From contig NC_135141.1 in assembly GCF_051014445.1 (NCBI RefSeq), positions 4,836,001-4,900,000 of the forward strand: a stretch of 64,000 nucleotides of DNA, written 5' to 3'. Each line of letters begins with the position of its first letter. The first letter of the stretch is position 1. The notes beneath the pieces were generated by a model. The model saw only the letters and a list, made by a program, of their open reading frames with translations. It searched no databases and had not been told where the DNA came from. Shown here piece after piece: positions 32,460 through 43,609 of this stretch. The translations under genes and the position numbers were made by a program. Origin of the DNA: Colletes latitarsis (lineage: Eukaryota; Arthropoda; Insecta; Hymenoptera; Colletidae).

Positions 32460-32535
32460 CCCCCCACAGCATCATCTCCCCCCTCCAACGTACCCCCTCG
32501 GAGCCTCATGTCCACAACTCTCCTTTCTTACCTGC
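32460..32535 (-). repeat. G-rich dispersed repeat, fragment (copy 2)
   Basis: On the minus strand this reads AAAGGAGAGT..., GGCTCCGAGGGGG and a G-rich run, resembling 53573-53625 (AAAGGAGAGTACTGGGG, GTCTCCGAGGAGGG). It lies exactly at the truncated 3' end of R1 copy C. Confidence 0.55.
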
Positions 32536-32608
32536 TTGCATGTTTTCTAGCGTACAGCTTGCTTACTAGCATACTGCTTTGTCAGTAACTAACTGCATTC
32601 TTACTCGC
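32536..32608 (-). repeat. 19-bp satellite, block 7a, inverted
   Basis: About four inverted monomers, followed near 32608 by an abrupt switch to plus orientation. Confidence 0.85.
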
Positions 32609-33069
32609 ATAGCAGTATGCTAGTGAGCATGCAGTAAGCTAGGAATCAAGCAGAAAACTAGTAAGCTACCAGTAAGCTTGAAAGCAAGCAGTGAGCTAGT
32701 ATGCGAGCAGAGAGCTAGTAAGGAATCAGTAAGCTCGCAAGCAAGCAGTAAGCAAGTTAGCAACCAGTAAGCTACTAAGCAAGCAGTAAGCTAGTAAGCA
32801 AGCAGTAATCTAGTATGGAAGCAGTAAGCTTGTAGGCAAGCAGTAAGCTACTAAGCAAGGTGTAAGCTAGTAACGAAGCAGCAAGTTGGTACAAAGCATT
32901 AAGCTAGTAAGCAAGCTGGAAGCTAGTAAGGAAGCTTTAGGCTAGTAGGCAAACAGTATGCTTCTAAGCAAGCAGTAAGCTACTATCAAGCAGTGTGCTA
33001 GTAAGAAAGCAGTAAGGTACTAACAAAGCAGCAATCTAGTAAGCAAGCAGTACGCAGGTAAGCATGCAG
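32609..33069 (+). repeat. 19-bp satellite, block 7b, plus orientation
   Basis: Plus-oriented monomers. The last 13-14 bases (AGGTAAGCATGCAG, 33056-33069) are the target duplicated by R1 copy D. Confidence 0.93.
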
Positions 33070-34070
33070 GTGGGGCTGACATCGAGGTGAAGCCCCAGAT
33101 CAGGTATCTAGGGCTGATCCTCGATAGCCACTGGCGTTTCGAGGGGCATTTCCGCTGCCTGGTCCCCCGGTTGGAAAGGATGGTTGCGGCTCTGGGCCGG
33201 ATCCTGCCCAACCTGGGGGGCCCGGCGGGCCGAGTTCGTCGCCTCTATGTGGCAATGGTCCAGTCGGTGGCCCTATACGGGGCCCCCGTCTGGGCGGACG
33301 ACCTGGCTGCCTCCCGGCGCAGCATGACTATACTGCGTCGGGTGCAGAGGCGCATGGCGCTCAGGGTCGTCCGCAGGTATCGGACCATGTCACATGAGGC
33401 GGCGACGGTTCTAGCGGGGATGCCGCCCATGGACCTGCTCGCGCGGTCGCACGCGGTGATGTACCGGCACCGCGTCGACCGTCGCGCGGGGGTGGGGGCG
33501 GTCCCGGGCGGGCAGGAACCTGCTTGGGGCGATTTGAAGCGCCAGGCCCGGCAGTCCGTGTTGCTCGCGTGGCAGGAGCGGCTGGCTCTGCCAAACGCGG
33601 GGCACCGGACTGTCGGGGCGGTTCGGCCACTCCTGAATGAGTGGCTGGACAGAGGCCATGGCAGCCTCACCTACCGGATGGCACAGGTATTTTCCGGGCA
33701 TGGCAGCTTCGGAAGATACCTGTGCCGGATAGGGAAGGAGCCGACGGCGCGTTGCTGCCACTGCGACGCTGAGCAGGACACGGCGGATCATACCCTGGAG
33801 GTATGCCCCGCGTGGGAGGGGGAGCGCCGTGTCCTGGTCGGCGTCGTCGGGCGGGATGTCTCGCTGCCGGGCGTGGTGCGCGCCATGCTCGGCAGCGAGG
33901 AGAAGTGGAGGGCCGTGGCCTCCTTCTGCGAGAACGTAATGTTGCAGAAGGAGGCCGCGGGGAGGGAGCGCGAGCTTCAGCGGCGCGCTGAAGCTCGCGC
34001 TCGTGCGGTGGCCCGAGGTCGTCGCCCGGTCGCGAGGCGTCGCGGGCGGCCGCCTCGGCGTGGCGGATGA
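33070..34070 (+). pseudogene. R1 copy D ORF2 C-terminal third
   Basis: An open frame matching copy A ORF2 from about residue 730 to its stop, containing the region after the RT and the C2HC motif (CCHCDAEQDTADH). It has no start of its own because the 5' part was lost during insertion; the ATG at 33087 is internal. No frameshift or stop is present, in line with recent insertion. Confidence 0.92.
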
Positions 34071-34585
34071 CCTAGGCTGGGAGGGGGGTCCTGAGGGGAC
34101 CCTCCTCCCGCCAGGCGGCGCCGGGTCGGACCGGTTGGGGGTAGGAGTGTCTCCCCCTACCGGTCCGACGCAAGGGGAGGCACCCTCGGCGGTCTGGTGC
34201 GGCCATGAACGCCCGGCCGCCGAGGGGTGGAAACGGGGTCGCGGGCGGTTGCGAGTTGGGGCTCGCAGCCGCCACTAAGCGCGGCCCCGGGACGGATAGC
34301 GGCGGGATGGAGTGGCCCCGTCCCGCCGCTATGAGGCAGTGTGTCTACTGGGGGGACCGATTGTCCCCCCGGGGGATGGGCGCGAAAGCGCGGGCACGGG
34401 GAGGATACCGGAAGAATGCTTCGAGCGATTCCCGGTATCCTCCCAAAGCGTGCCGAAGGGTCACCGTGGGGTTTTTAGTGGGTAGGTCCCGCGCCTGTCG
34501 TTGTACGGGCGCGGGGAATCCCACACACCCCTCCCACCTCTCCCCAAGGAGGTGGGAGGGAGTCTTTCGAAGATTTTCCCCACGA

Positions 34586-34621
<36 letters not shown>
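33070..34621 (+). mobile_element. R1-clade copy D, 5'-truncated, young
   Basis: The last 1.5 kb of the element, inserted in satellite with a 14-bp duplication AGGTAAGCATGCAG (33056-33069 and 34621-34634; its first A may belong to the tail). Poly(A) at 34587-34621. Differences from copy A are few, roughly one per hundred bases by eye. The 3' UTR stems are intact. Confidence 0.95.
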
Positions 34622-34623
<2 letters not shown>

Positions 34624-35931
34624 TAAGCATGCAGTAAGCTAGTAAGCGAGCAGGAAAGTAGTACGGAAGCATTATGCTAGTAAGCAATCAGGAAGCTATT
34701 ACGGTAGCAGTATGTTAGTATGCAAGCAGTGAGCTACTAAGCGAGCACGTAGCTAGTAAGGAAGCAGTATGATTGTAAGCAAGCAGTAAGCTGTTAAGCT
34801 AGCAGCAGGCTAGTCAGAAAGTAGCTAGCTATTAAGGAAGCAGTAAGAAACTAGCAAAGCAGCAAGCTAGGAAGCAAACAGTAATCATGTAAGTATGCAG
34901 TAAGCTACTAAGCAAGCATCAAGCTAGTAAGGAAGCAATAAGCTTGAAAGCAGGCTATAAGCTAGAAAGCAAGGAGCAAGATAGTAAGGAAGCAGCTAGC
35001 TATTGAGCATGCAGTAAACTGGTAAGCAAGCAGTAAGCTAGTAAGCAAGCAGTATGCTAGTAAGCAAGCAGGAAGCTAGTACGGAAGCAGTAAGCTAGTA
35101 AGCAAGCATTAAGCTAGTAAGCATGCATTAGGATAGTAAGAAAGCAGGAAGGTAGTAAGAAAGCAGTATGCTTGTAAGCATGCTGTAAGCTGGAAAGCAA
35201 GCAACAAGCTGGTAAGCAAGTTGTGAGCTAGTAAGCAAGCAGTGAGCTTGTAAGCGAGCTGGAAGATAGTACGGAATCTGTATGCTGGTAAGCAAGCAGT
35301 AAGCTAGTAAGCAAGCAGTAAGTCAGTAACAAAGCGGTAAGCTATTAAGCAACCAGTAAGCTCTTAAGGATGCAGTTTGTAAGTAAGCAACCAGTAAGCT
35401 AGTAGCAAGCTGTTAGCTAGTACGCGAGCAGTATGCTAGTAACAAAGCAGTAAGTTAGTAAACAAGCAGTCAGCTAGCAAGCAACCAGTAAGCTTGTAAG
35501 CAAGCTCTGAGCCAGTAAGCGAGCAGGAAGCGAGTCAGGAAGCATTAAGCTATAAGAAAGATGTAACTTTGTTACAAAGCAGTAAGCTATTAAGCGAGCA
35601 GTAAGCTAGCAAGCAAGCAGTAAGCTAGTAAGCAAGCAGTAAGCTAGCAAGCAAGCAGTGAGCTTGAATGCGAGCAGGTAGCGAGTAAGGAAGCAGTATG
35701 CTAGTAAGAAAGCAGGAAGATAGCAAGAACGCAGTACGCTAGTAAGCAAGCAGTAAGCTAGTAACGAAGAAGTAAGTTAGTACAAAGCAGTAATCTAGTC
35801 AGCAAGCAGGAAGCTGGTAAGCAAGCAGTAAGCTAGTAAGCAAGCAGCAGGCTAGTCAGGAAGCAGAAAGTCGATAACAATGCATTAAGCTAGTATACAA
35901 GCTGTATACTAGCAAGGAAGCATTAGGCTAG
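34622..35931 (+). repeat. 19-bp satellite, block 8
   Basis: Plus-oriented monomers from the R1 copy D tail to the solo LTR at 35932. Confidence 0.95.
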
Positions 35932-36824
35932 TGTTAGGTATCATTCATGTATGGGACTGAAACGTTTGGTGCCTTGGGCGTTGGCCAAATCAGCTAGCGC
36001 ACAACCCCTCGAACGGGGTTGACTCATGCCGTATGTGCACACCCGGCCCAGTTTTCATTACCTTATATGGTAATACCCCGCCACTGTACCAAGTAATTTC
36101 CAGTATATAAGGGTCGCATTTTCTTACTCGAGGAGCTCTGTTTTGCTAAAACACTCGCCACGACGTTATTTTGATACTCGAAGCAAGATCGGGCTGTAAT
36201 CCCCATCAAGCATCATCTTACCATAGTGGATTAAATCGTGAGTTTTCAATCGTCTAAACCGAGTAGTAGCTCCCACCAACGCGCCGTGTAAAAACCGAAT
36301 CGAAACTCTCGCCGTCGATGCAACCTAGCGGTAGTACTAGTTTTTGTTAATACACATTTGTACTTGAGCATCGAACAGAACACATACAAGTAGATATATT
36401 GACTTGCATTATTTAATCAACACTGAACCATATTAACGGTAAGACGAGGAGTATCTCACGCACACGGTACACCTTTACCGCTCGACGTGTACCATTACGA
36501 TAGAACAAAGTCCTAAAACTTCGTAAAAACCTACGTGGTTTCCAGGGTATAAAGCCCCTGGTTCGTCCACTCTTTTCAAGCGCCTCCCAGGGTATAGAGC
36601 CCCTGGTTCGTCCGCGATACCATACATTTCTCCTTATAAATTTCACCCCGTGGCTCACAGGGTATAGAACCCCTGGTTCGTCCACGTAACCTACTCCTAC
36701 GGCACCCAGGGTATAGAGCCCCTGGTTCGTCCGGAACTTCTATCTCTTTCCTAACCATACATAAAACCGCCGGTCGAGTACTGCCCTCGACCGAATCCAG
36801 GATTTCGCGCTCGCGCTCGTAACA
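35932..36824 (+). mobile_element. Solo LTR (893 bp), Gypsy-like, in satellite
   Basis: Begins TGTTAGG, ends GTAACA, and has a 4-bp duplication CTAG (35928-35931 and 36825-36828), the size expected for Gypsy elements. A TATATAA box at 36104-36110 suggests plus-strand transcription starting near 36135. Four hairpin repeats lie at 36542-36725. No related internal region is in the window. Confidence 0.82.
36542..36725 (+). repeat. Four hairpin repeats in the solo LTR
   Basis: CCAGGGTATAAAGCCCCTGG at 36542-36561, and close variants at 36587-36606, about 36658-36676 and 36706-36725. Each is followed by TTCGTCC. Each unit folds with CAGGG pairing CCCTG. Start-to-start spacings are about 45, 71 and 48 bp. 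The sequences between units differ, so the hairpin unit, not the spacer, is kept. Confidence 0.85.
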
Positions 36825-39199
36825 CTAGTAAGAAAGCAGTAAGCTAATAAGCAAGCTGTAAGCTAGTATGCAAGCAGTAAGCTTGGAGCAAGCATTACGC
36901 TAGTAAGCAAGCAGTGAGCAAGTAAGAAAGCATTAAGCTAGTAAGCTAGCAGGAAGCTAGTAAGGAAGTATTAGGCTAGTAAGAAAGCAGTATGTTAGTA
37001 AGACGGCAGTAAGTTAGGAAGAAAGCAGGATGGTAGTAAGAAAGTAGTTAGCTAGTAACCAAGCAGTAAGCTAGTAAGGAAGCAGCAGGATAGTCAAAAA
37101 GCAGTTATCTAATAAGGAAGCGGTACGCTAGTAAGCAAGAATAAGGCTAGTAAACAAGCAGCTATCTAGTAAGCAAGCAGTAAGCTAGTAAGCTACCAGT
37201 AAGCTTGCAAGCATGCAATAAGCTAGTAACAAAGGCGTAGGTTGGTAACAAAGCAGCAAGCTAGTAAGCAAGCACGAAGGTAGTACGGATGCGTTAGATA
37301 GTAAAAAAGCAGTAAGTTAGTAAGAAATCAGTAAGCTAGTAAGCAAGCAGTGGGATAGTAAGCGAGCAGGAAGCTAGTACTGAGGCAGTATGCTAGTAAG
37401 CAAGCAGTGAGCTAGTAAGCGAGCATGTACCTAGTACGGAAGCAGTATGCTATTAAGCGAGCGGTAATCTAGTAAGCAACCAGTTTGCAGGTAAGCAAGC
37501 AGGAAGCTAGTAAGCGAGCATGTAGCTAGTACGGAAGCAGTATGCTAGTAAGCAAGCATTATGCTAGTAAGGAACCAGAAAGTTAGTAACAAAGCATTAA
37601 GCTAGTAAGCATGCTGCAAGCTAGTAAGGAAGGATTACGCTAGTAAGAAAGCAGTATGTTAGTAAGAAAGCAGTAAGTTAGGAACAAAGCATGAAGGTAG
37701 TAGGAAAGCAGTTATCTAGTAAGCAGGCAGTAAGCAGGTAAGCATGCTGTAAGCTAGTAAACAAGCAGTGTGCAGGTAAGCGAGCAGTTAGCTAGTAAGC
37801 AAACAGTAAGCTTCTAAGCAAGCAGTAAGCTGGTATGCAAGCCAATAGTTTGTAAGTAAGCAGTAAGCAAGTTTGCAAGTAGTGAGCCAGTAAGAAAGCA
37901 GTAACCTAGTAAGAAACCAGTAAGCTTCTAAGCAAGCAGTAACCTAGTAGGCAAGAAGTCATGTAGTATGAAAGCAGTAAGTTCCTAACAAAGCAGTAAG
38001 CTAGTAACCTAACAGTAAGCAGGTAAGCATGCAGTAAGCTAGTAAGCAAGCAGTGAGGTACTATGCGAGCGGTTAGCTAGTAAGCAAGCAGTAAGCTAGT
38101 AAGCAGGCAGCAAGCTAGGAAGCAAGCAGCAAGCTAGTAAGCAAGCAGAAAGGTAGTAAGCAAGCAGTACGGAAGAAAGCCAGCAGTCAGCTAGTAAGCA
38201 AGCATTAAGCCGGAATGAAAGCAGAATGTTAGTAACAAAGCATTAAGCTAGTAAGCATGCTGTAAGCAAGTAAGCAAGCAGTATGCCAGTAAGCGAGCTG
38301 ATAGCTAGTAAGCAAGCAGTAAGCTAGTAAGCAAGCATTGAGCTAGTAAGAAAGCAGTAAGTTACTAACAATGCAGCAAGCTAGAAAGCAAGTAGTAAAC
38401 GTGTAAGCATGCAGTAATCTTGTAAGCAAGCAGTAAGCTAGTAAGCAAGCATTAGGCTTTAAGAAAGCGGTATGCTAGTAAGGAAGCATTAGAGTAGTAA
38501 GAAAGCAGTAAGTTACCAACAATGCAGCAAGCTAGTAAGCAAGTAGTAAACATGTAAGCATGCAGTAAGCTTGTAAGCAAGCAGTAAGCTAGTAAGCAAG
38601 CATTAAGCTATAAGAAAGCAGTATGCTAGTAAGGAAGCAGGAAGCTAGTAAGGAAGCATTAGGATAGTAAGAATGCAGTATGTTAGTAAGAATGCAGAAA
38701 GCTAGGAAGCAAGCTGTGAGATTGTATGCGAGCAGGAAGCTTGTACGGAAACAGTATGCTAGTAAGCAAGTCGTGAGCTAATAAGCCAGCATGTAGCTAG
38801 TAAGGAAGGAGTAAGCTAGTAACAAGAAAGCAAGCTCATAAACAAACAGACAGCAGGAATGCAAACAGTAAGCACGTATGCAAGCACCAAGATAGTAAGC
38901 AAGCATTAAGCTAGTAACAAAGCAGAATGTTAGTAACAAAGCATTAAGCTAGTAAGCAAGCTGGAAAATAGTAAGGAAGCATTAGGCTGGTAAGAAAGCA
39001 GTATGCCCATAAGAAAGCAGTAAGCTAGTAAGCAAGCTGTAAGCTAGAATGCAAGCAGCAGGCTGGTCAGAATGCAGTATGCCAGTAAGCAAGCAGTAAG
39101 CTAGTATGCATGCAGGAAGCTAGTAAGCAAGCACAGAGCTAGTAACAAAGCAGTAAGTTAGTAACAAAGCAGCAAGCTAGTAAGCAAGCAGTGAGATAG
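36825..39199 (+). repeat. 19-bp satellite, block 9
   Basis: Plus-oriented monomers up to the left LTR of Gypsy-3. Some higher-order repetition is visible: 38342-38460 resembles 38500-38610 (AACAATGCAGCAAGCTAG then AAGTAGTAAAC). Confidence 0.95.
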
Positions 39200-39510
39200 T
39201 GTTACGCCGGGGAGTATTGCTCGCCGAAGGACGCATATTTACGATACGGAAAATTAACACAACAGCACAAACACAGAACGATCGAAGCACAACTATTTAA
39301 CTTTATTAATTTCACAAATGAAACCTCCGTTCAGTTCGAGGTCTCACGTTATTCTCTTTTCAAACGACGGCCCCTTCATTTGGCAACGAAAGGCGGTTGC
39401 TCGCACCCGCTCGTTTTGTGTGGCATCTTCACCTCATCGCGAAGCCTCTTCACACCATTGCGACAATGCATTTTCGCGGTATCGCGCGGCATCTTCATAC
39501 CGTCGCTACA
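39200..39510 (-). repeat. Gypsy-3 3' LTR
   Basis: 311 bp, TGTTACGCC to CGCTACA as read on the plus strand. It pairs with 44616-44926. Short open frames in it are not genes. Confidence 0.92.
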
Positions 39511-39526
39511 CTGCTCCCTCTTTCTT
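39511..39526 (-). promoter_or_regulatory. Gypsy-3 polypurine tract
   Basis: Minus strand AAGAAAGAGGGAGCAG, directly before the 3' LTR. Expected primer for plus-strand DNA synthesis. Confidence 0.75.
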
Positions 39527-40222
39527 CAGAGCGGTCGTCCCGACCGCTGCAAATTCCGTTCGAACAGGCAACTTCATCCGTAGTCTCCTAACCTCCGGGT
39601 TGTCGCGAAGCTGCGTCGAACCTGTACACCTCTGTCTGTAAAGTAGATAAAGTAATAGGTCGAACATTTACCTGTGTGGCCTTTATGAGACAGTCAGCGC
39701 CTTGACATTCGTCCTTCGTCCCAAGGAAAACCACTCAAAAACCTTGAGCAAGACGCCGGTGTAAATCCTTCGTGTGGTTCCTCTGGATGGATCTTAAATC
39801 TCGACCGCTCCTCGCCCTCCTCTTGACTCTTACGACTTGCGTGCTTCTCTCTTGAGGGCTTCCCGGATGCGGATTCCTCACAGCCTCACGAGAGAACTTC
39901 CCATGGGATCTTCCCCAATCTCCAAGGAGAATTTCCTCGAAGATCGGTTGTGGAACATACCACTATTCCGCCGTCCGACCGTCTGTGCCCCACTCCGCTA
40001 TTAGAGTCGAGCACGACTGGAGGGCGATCCTCCCCGGACAGAATCGCACCTCCCCGACCGTTCTGATCTGCGGAAATGGAGAGTCTTCCGCGGCCGGTAA
40101 GAAAACCCGATCCTCGCCTTCTGGGATGAAACGTCCTCTTCTTGGGCGAAAACGTCAGACGATACCTGGTACCCACCATCCAACAAAAGTTTCCCTTCTT
40201 CTAGGAAGCTCTTCGTGAACTG
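39527..40222 (-). other. Gypsy-3 region between pol and the 3' LTR, no recognised gene
   Basis: About 700 bp after the pol stop. A 97-codon minus-strand frame at 39886-40179 is Arg/Gly/Ser-rich with no motif I recognise. There is no envelope-like signal or membrane segment. It is best treated as 3' untranslated sequence. Confidence 0.5.
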
Positions 40223-43200
40223 TCATAGGGGCGCCAGACGATTCACATGCACGACCTTCGGCCTCGACTTCGAAGATCGAGCAATGCGGTAAATCAGTTC
40301 GTTCAGACGTCCCTTCACCTCAAACGGACCTTCCCAGTTGAACTGGAGCTTCGGAAATTTCCCTTTCGTACGTGGGGGGTTGTACAGCCAGACTCTATCT
40401 CCTGGAATGAAGTAAATCGGTTTTGAATGCAAATCGTACCAAGATTTCATCCATTCCGAACAGGTCTTCATTCGCTGGCATACAAAACAGTACACTTTGT
40501 CGATCCTCTCCCGTATGTCCTTAACATACGCATTCTCCTCTTCGTGCGTACAGGGTGAAGCTCCTCTTAACAGGTCTAGAGGAAGACGTAGTTCTCGACC
40601 CATGAGAACCATGGATGGACTGTTCTGCGTCACTTCGTGTCTTGATGTTCGGTACGCCAGCAGGAACATCGGAATCCATTTGTCCCAGTCTCTTTGATGA
40701 TCTGCAACGAACTGGGACAAGTATTGCAACAGCGTTCGAATCATCCGTTCTACGAGTCCATCCGACTGAGGGTGCAATGGAGTTGTCCTTGTTTTCTTGA
40801 CACCCAGCAACTTCATCAATTCCCTGAAAATTGCTGACTCAAAACTCCGACCCTGATCAGAATGCAACTCCAACGGAACACCATGCCGGCTGACCACATC
40901 TCTGAGAAGAATCTCCGCTATCGTCGTCGCTTGCTGATTGGGTAACGGGAATACTTCCGGCCATTTCGAAAAGTAGTCCACCATAACTAAAGTAAACCTG
41001 TTCCCTGACGAAGACTTCGGCAAGGGACCCACCACGTCGAGCGCTATCCTCTCAAAAGGTGCTCCGATGTTGTAAACCTTCAAGGTCCCTCTCCCCATTC
41101 CCTTGGGGCCCTTCTTCGCGGAACAGCGATGACATCGACGACACCATTCTTCAACAACTCTCCGGTGATCCAGCCAGAAAAATCTTTGTCGAACCTTTGC
41201 AAGGGTTTCCTTGATTCCGAAATGTCCTCCTGCAGGTGCGTCATGACACTCTTTAAGTACTTCGTAAATTTTCCCCTTCGGTTCAACGCATAACTGAGTA
41301 ACTTCTCTTCCGTCCGCAGACTCCCATCTCCGAAGCAGTAAGCCCTGATAGATTTCCAAGGAATCCAAAATTTTCCAAAAGTATTTCGTCGCAGCGGAAA
41401 GAGCCGAAACTTCCTGCCATTCCGGTTTATTCCCTTCTATCTGGCGACTTCGAATAAAACTTATATCTTCATCTTCCTCTTGTGCGTTGATCCATTCTTC
41501 AAGATTCTTCGCTCCACAAACCGTTCTGAAGACACAGTGCTCTTCTTCTCCATTCTCCTCTTATTTATCCTTTTCTTCTACACGAGTGCAGCGTTTGCAT
41601 CGCGAAGCTTCGCAGGATCTTCTCGAAAGACTATCTGCGTGTCCGTGGTTCCGTCCCTCGCGATGTCTTATTTCAAAATCGTATTGCTGTAAAGGTTCTA
41701 TCCATCTTGCAGTTTGTCCCTCCGGATTTTTAAAGGAGAGCAGCCACCTCAGAGAAGCGTGATCAGTTCTCACCAAGAATTTTCGTCCATAGAGATAACG
41801 GTGAAAATGCTCTATGGACTTCACGATAGCTAACAACTCTCTTCTGGTCACACAGTAATTCCTCTCGGCCTTCCCAAGGGTTTTGGAAAAATAGACGACA
41901 ACTCTTTCTTGTCCGTCTTGAACCTGTGAAAGCACGGCCCCAACTGCGACATCGGATGCGTCCGTATCCACGATGAAATCCGCATCCGGCAGAGGGTAGG
42001 TCAAAACCGGGGAATCCACAAGATATTTCTTCAATCTTCCGAAGGCCTCTTGACACTCTTCGGACCAAAGAAACGGAGTACGGTCTTCTGTTAAACGATG
42101 CAACGGTTTCGCAATCAGCGAGAAGTCCTTTACGAATTTCCTGTAGTAGGTGCAGAGTCCCAGAAAACCTCGGAGTTCCGTCCTGTTCCTCGGTACCGGC
42201 CAGTCCTGTACCGCTGAAATCTTCTCTGGATCCGTCTCGACTCCTGTTTCCGAAACGATGTGTCCAAGGTACTTCACTTCTCGACAAACGAAATTGCATT
42301 TCTTCGGGCTCAATAACAGATGTGCTTGGCGCAGGCGGGAGAATACTTTTCCTAGATGTTCGATTTCCTCTTCGAAAGTCTTTGCAAAAACAATGACGTC
42401 ATCGAGGTACACCAGGCAAATTTTCCAATTTATACCTTCCAGAACGGTTTCCATGAGTCGCTCAAAAACAGCTGGGGCGTTGCAAAGTCCAAATGGCATA
42501 ACTTTGAACTGCCATAACCCTGTGCCCACGCAGAAAGCAGTTTTTTCCTTATCCTCTTCGGCAACGAAGATCTGGCAGTATCCGCTCTGGAGGTCCAGCG
42601 TAGAAAACCACGAGGTCCCAGCTACCGCGTCCAGGATGTCCTCAATCCTTGGTAAGGGATAAGAATCCTTCTTTGTTACCTCGTTCAGCCGACGATAGTC
42701 CACACAAAAACGAGTACTTCCGTCCTTCTTCTTTACCACGATAGGCGACGACCATGGACTCCTGGACTTCTCGATCACACCTTGACGTTCCATTTTTGCA
42801 ATTAACTCTTGTACTTCTTCCCGACGATTTAGTGGTAATCGTCGAGAAGGTTGCTTTATTGGTGCACAAGATCCGGTGTCGATTTTATGCCGGACCAAGT
42901 CACACCTCCCAACCCCTTTGGGGTTTCTTGCGAAGATATCCTGGAATTCCACCAGGAACTCCTTAAACGTCTTCTTCTGACGCTCAGACAACGTGTCCCC
43001 GCAACGAGCGTACAGATCTTGTAAATGCACTGGAACGGGGACCTCCTCTTCCCTGGTTTGCAAAACGGCGGGCTTCGTTGTAGTGCTCCTTTTCAGAAAA
43101 TCGACTTCGCCGTGATGCAAGAAAAGCAATTTCCCCATGATGAAATCCAGATGGCAGGAATGCTTTTGCAGGAAGTTCGTACCCACAATGCATTCTTCTG

Positions 43201-43609
43201 CCATGTTGATGAGAAGGAATTCTCCTTCGGATCTTAATCTCCCTATCGTCACCAGGAGTCGTTTCCTTCCGTAAATCGGCAACTTTTCCCCCGAAATGGA
43301 GGAGATCTGAAAATTTTCGAACCTAACCGTTCCCACCTCGCCGGATCTGTGATCGGGTGCAAATTTCTCAGCATTCAGCAAGTTGATGCTTGAGCCCGTG
43401 TCGATGATAATGGTGCACTTTGTTCCCTCGACGGAAGAACAATCCTTGACAGCGATCCCGCGCACGACGGGGGCGGATGAAGACGAAGTCGGCGGGAGCC
43501 CCACTACGCCCACTTCTTCTTCTTTCCCTTCTTCGAGGGGGCCTCTTCTCTCCTCCCCTTCTTCGGGCAGTACCGCTGCAAATGTCCCTTCTGTCCGCAA
43601 TTCCAGCAC
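40223..43609 (-). pseudogene. Gypsy-3 pol with one in-frame stop
   Basis: A single minus-strand frame of about 1128 codons interrupted only by TAA at 41561-41563, between RNase H and integrase. Domains by residue: protease DTGSS at 70-74; RT with FCVDYRRLN at 301-309 and YLDD at 401-404; RNase H with VDTDAS at 547-552. After the stop come an H-H-C-C zinc region (GGHFGIKETL..CRRCHRC), integrase Asp/Asp/Glu in LDVVGPLPK, HSDQGRSFE and DGLVERM, and a GPF-type tail (NWEGPFEV). The frame overlaps gag by 106 bp in -1, with a slippery heptamer. The reading frame is the same on both sides of the stop, so this is a point nonsense change unless it is read through. Confidence 0.93.

Noticed and set aside
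36542..36730. Pol III B-box or tRNA-derived element (GGTTCGTCC after each hairpin)
   Set aside because: The motif departs from GGTTCGANTCC, no A box is found, and no cloverleaf can be drawn.
39886..40179. Envelope gene in Gypsy-3
   Set aside because: The 97-codon frame has no signal peptide, membrane segment or cleavage site.
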